From Glandiceps talaboti (Eukaryota > Hemichordata > Enteropneusta > Spengelidae), in NCBI RefSeq assembly GCF_964340395.1, contig NC_135568.1:18708748-18772747 (forward strand): DNA of 64,000 nucleotides, written 5' to 3'. The notes under the pieces are model-generated. The model was not told the DNA's origin and searched no databases. It worked only from the letters and a program-made list of their open reading frames with translations. The translations under genes were made by a program, and so were the position numbers. Each line of letters starts with the position of its first letter. Within the stretch, counting starts at the first letter, position 1. Below, piece by piece: positions 63,839 to 64,000 of this stretch.

Positions 63839-64000
63839 TGTGAGTATGTGAATACATGTATGTTGTACACGTGAGTATGTGAATATGTTGTACATGTGAG
63901 TATGTGAATATGTTGTACATGTGAGTATGTGAATATGTTGTACACGTATGTGAATATGTTGTACACGTGAGTATGTGAATATGTTGTACATGTGAGTGAA
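63839..64000. repeat. Minisatellite, about 25-bp unit, cut by the window end
   Basis: Unit GTGAGTATGTGAATATGTTG + TACA(T/C), about six copies. It continues beyond the window. Confidence 0.93.

Overview
This is an intron-dominated stretch of an AT-rich metazoan genome, probably a marine invertebrate; the phylum cannot be fixed from sequence alone. It holds one recognisable gene, on the + strand: a voltage-gated calcium channel beta subunit (CACNB / CaV-beta). Six exons are secure by protein similarity, consensus splice sites and matching phases: 50337-50456, 55818-55940, 56347-56483, 58833-59044, 60200-60312 and 62907-63046. In order they encode the end of the variable N-terminus, the two halves of the SH3 domain, two HOOK exons, and the start of the guanylate-kinase-like (GK) domain. 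The gene runs off the right end of the window, so most of GK and the C-terminus are missing.

The long 5' part (about 5.5-50 kb) contains no other gene I can defend. It does contain up to five short ATG-initiated open segments that each end at a GT donor in phase 0 (5566-5604, 15166-15198, 21974-22030, 33219-33338, 43675-43836). Phase 0 is what the first secure exon requires. Multiple alternative first exons are a hallmark of CACNB genes, so I propose these as alternative N-termini, with moderate to low confidence each.

Roughly a third of the window is minisatellite: more than 25 arrays with units of 19-61 bp, some with more than 50 copies. They all lie in introns or upstream sequence. Several units are multiples of three and create long spurious ORFs. 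Many arrays lie inside or at the edge of a dispersed composite repeat. Its modules I call A (core TGATATGCAAATTAGG), B (core CCTAGCAACAAGACC), C (core ACAGTTGTGCTACAGTGCC) and D (GTCCGTCC-rich head, then blocks ending in GGCAGCCAT). The 54-bp array is a tandem expansion of module B, and the 21-bp array begins inside module A.

Several non-autonomous DNA transposon-like elements are also visible: a 624-bp element at the left end; two CAGGG-ended elements inserted inside minisatellites with 6-bp target duplications (10406-12355 and 46529-47400); a PIF/Harbinger-like element (53455-54925); fold-back elements (54937-55222, 59121-59366); and a terminal-inverted-repeat element containing a 50-bp array (33981-34250). 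No rRNA gene, intact tRNA gene, CRISPR array or virus was recognised.
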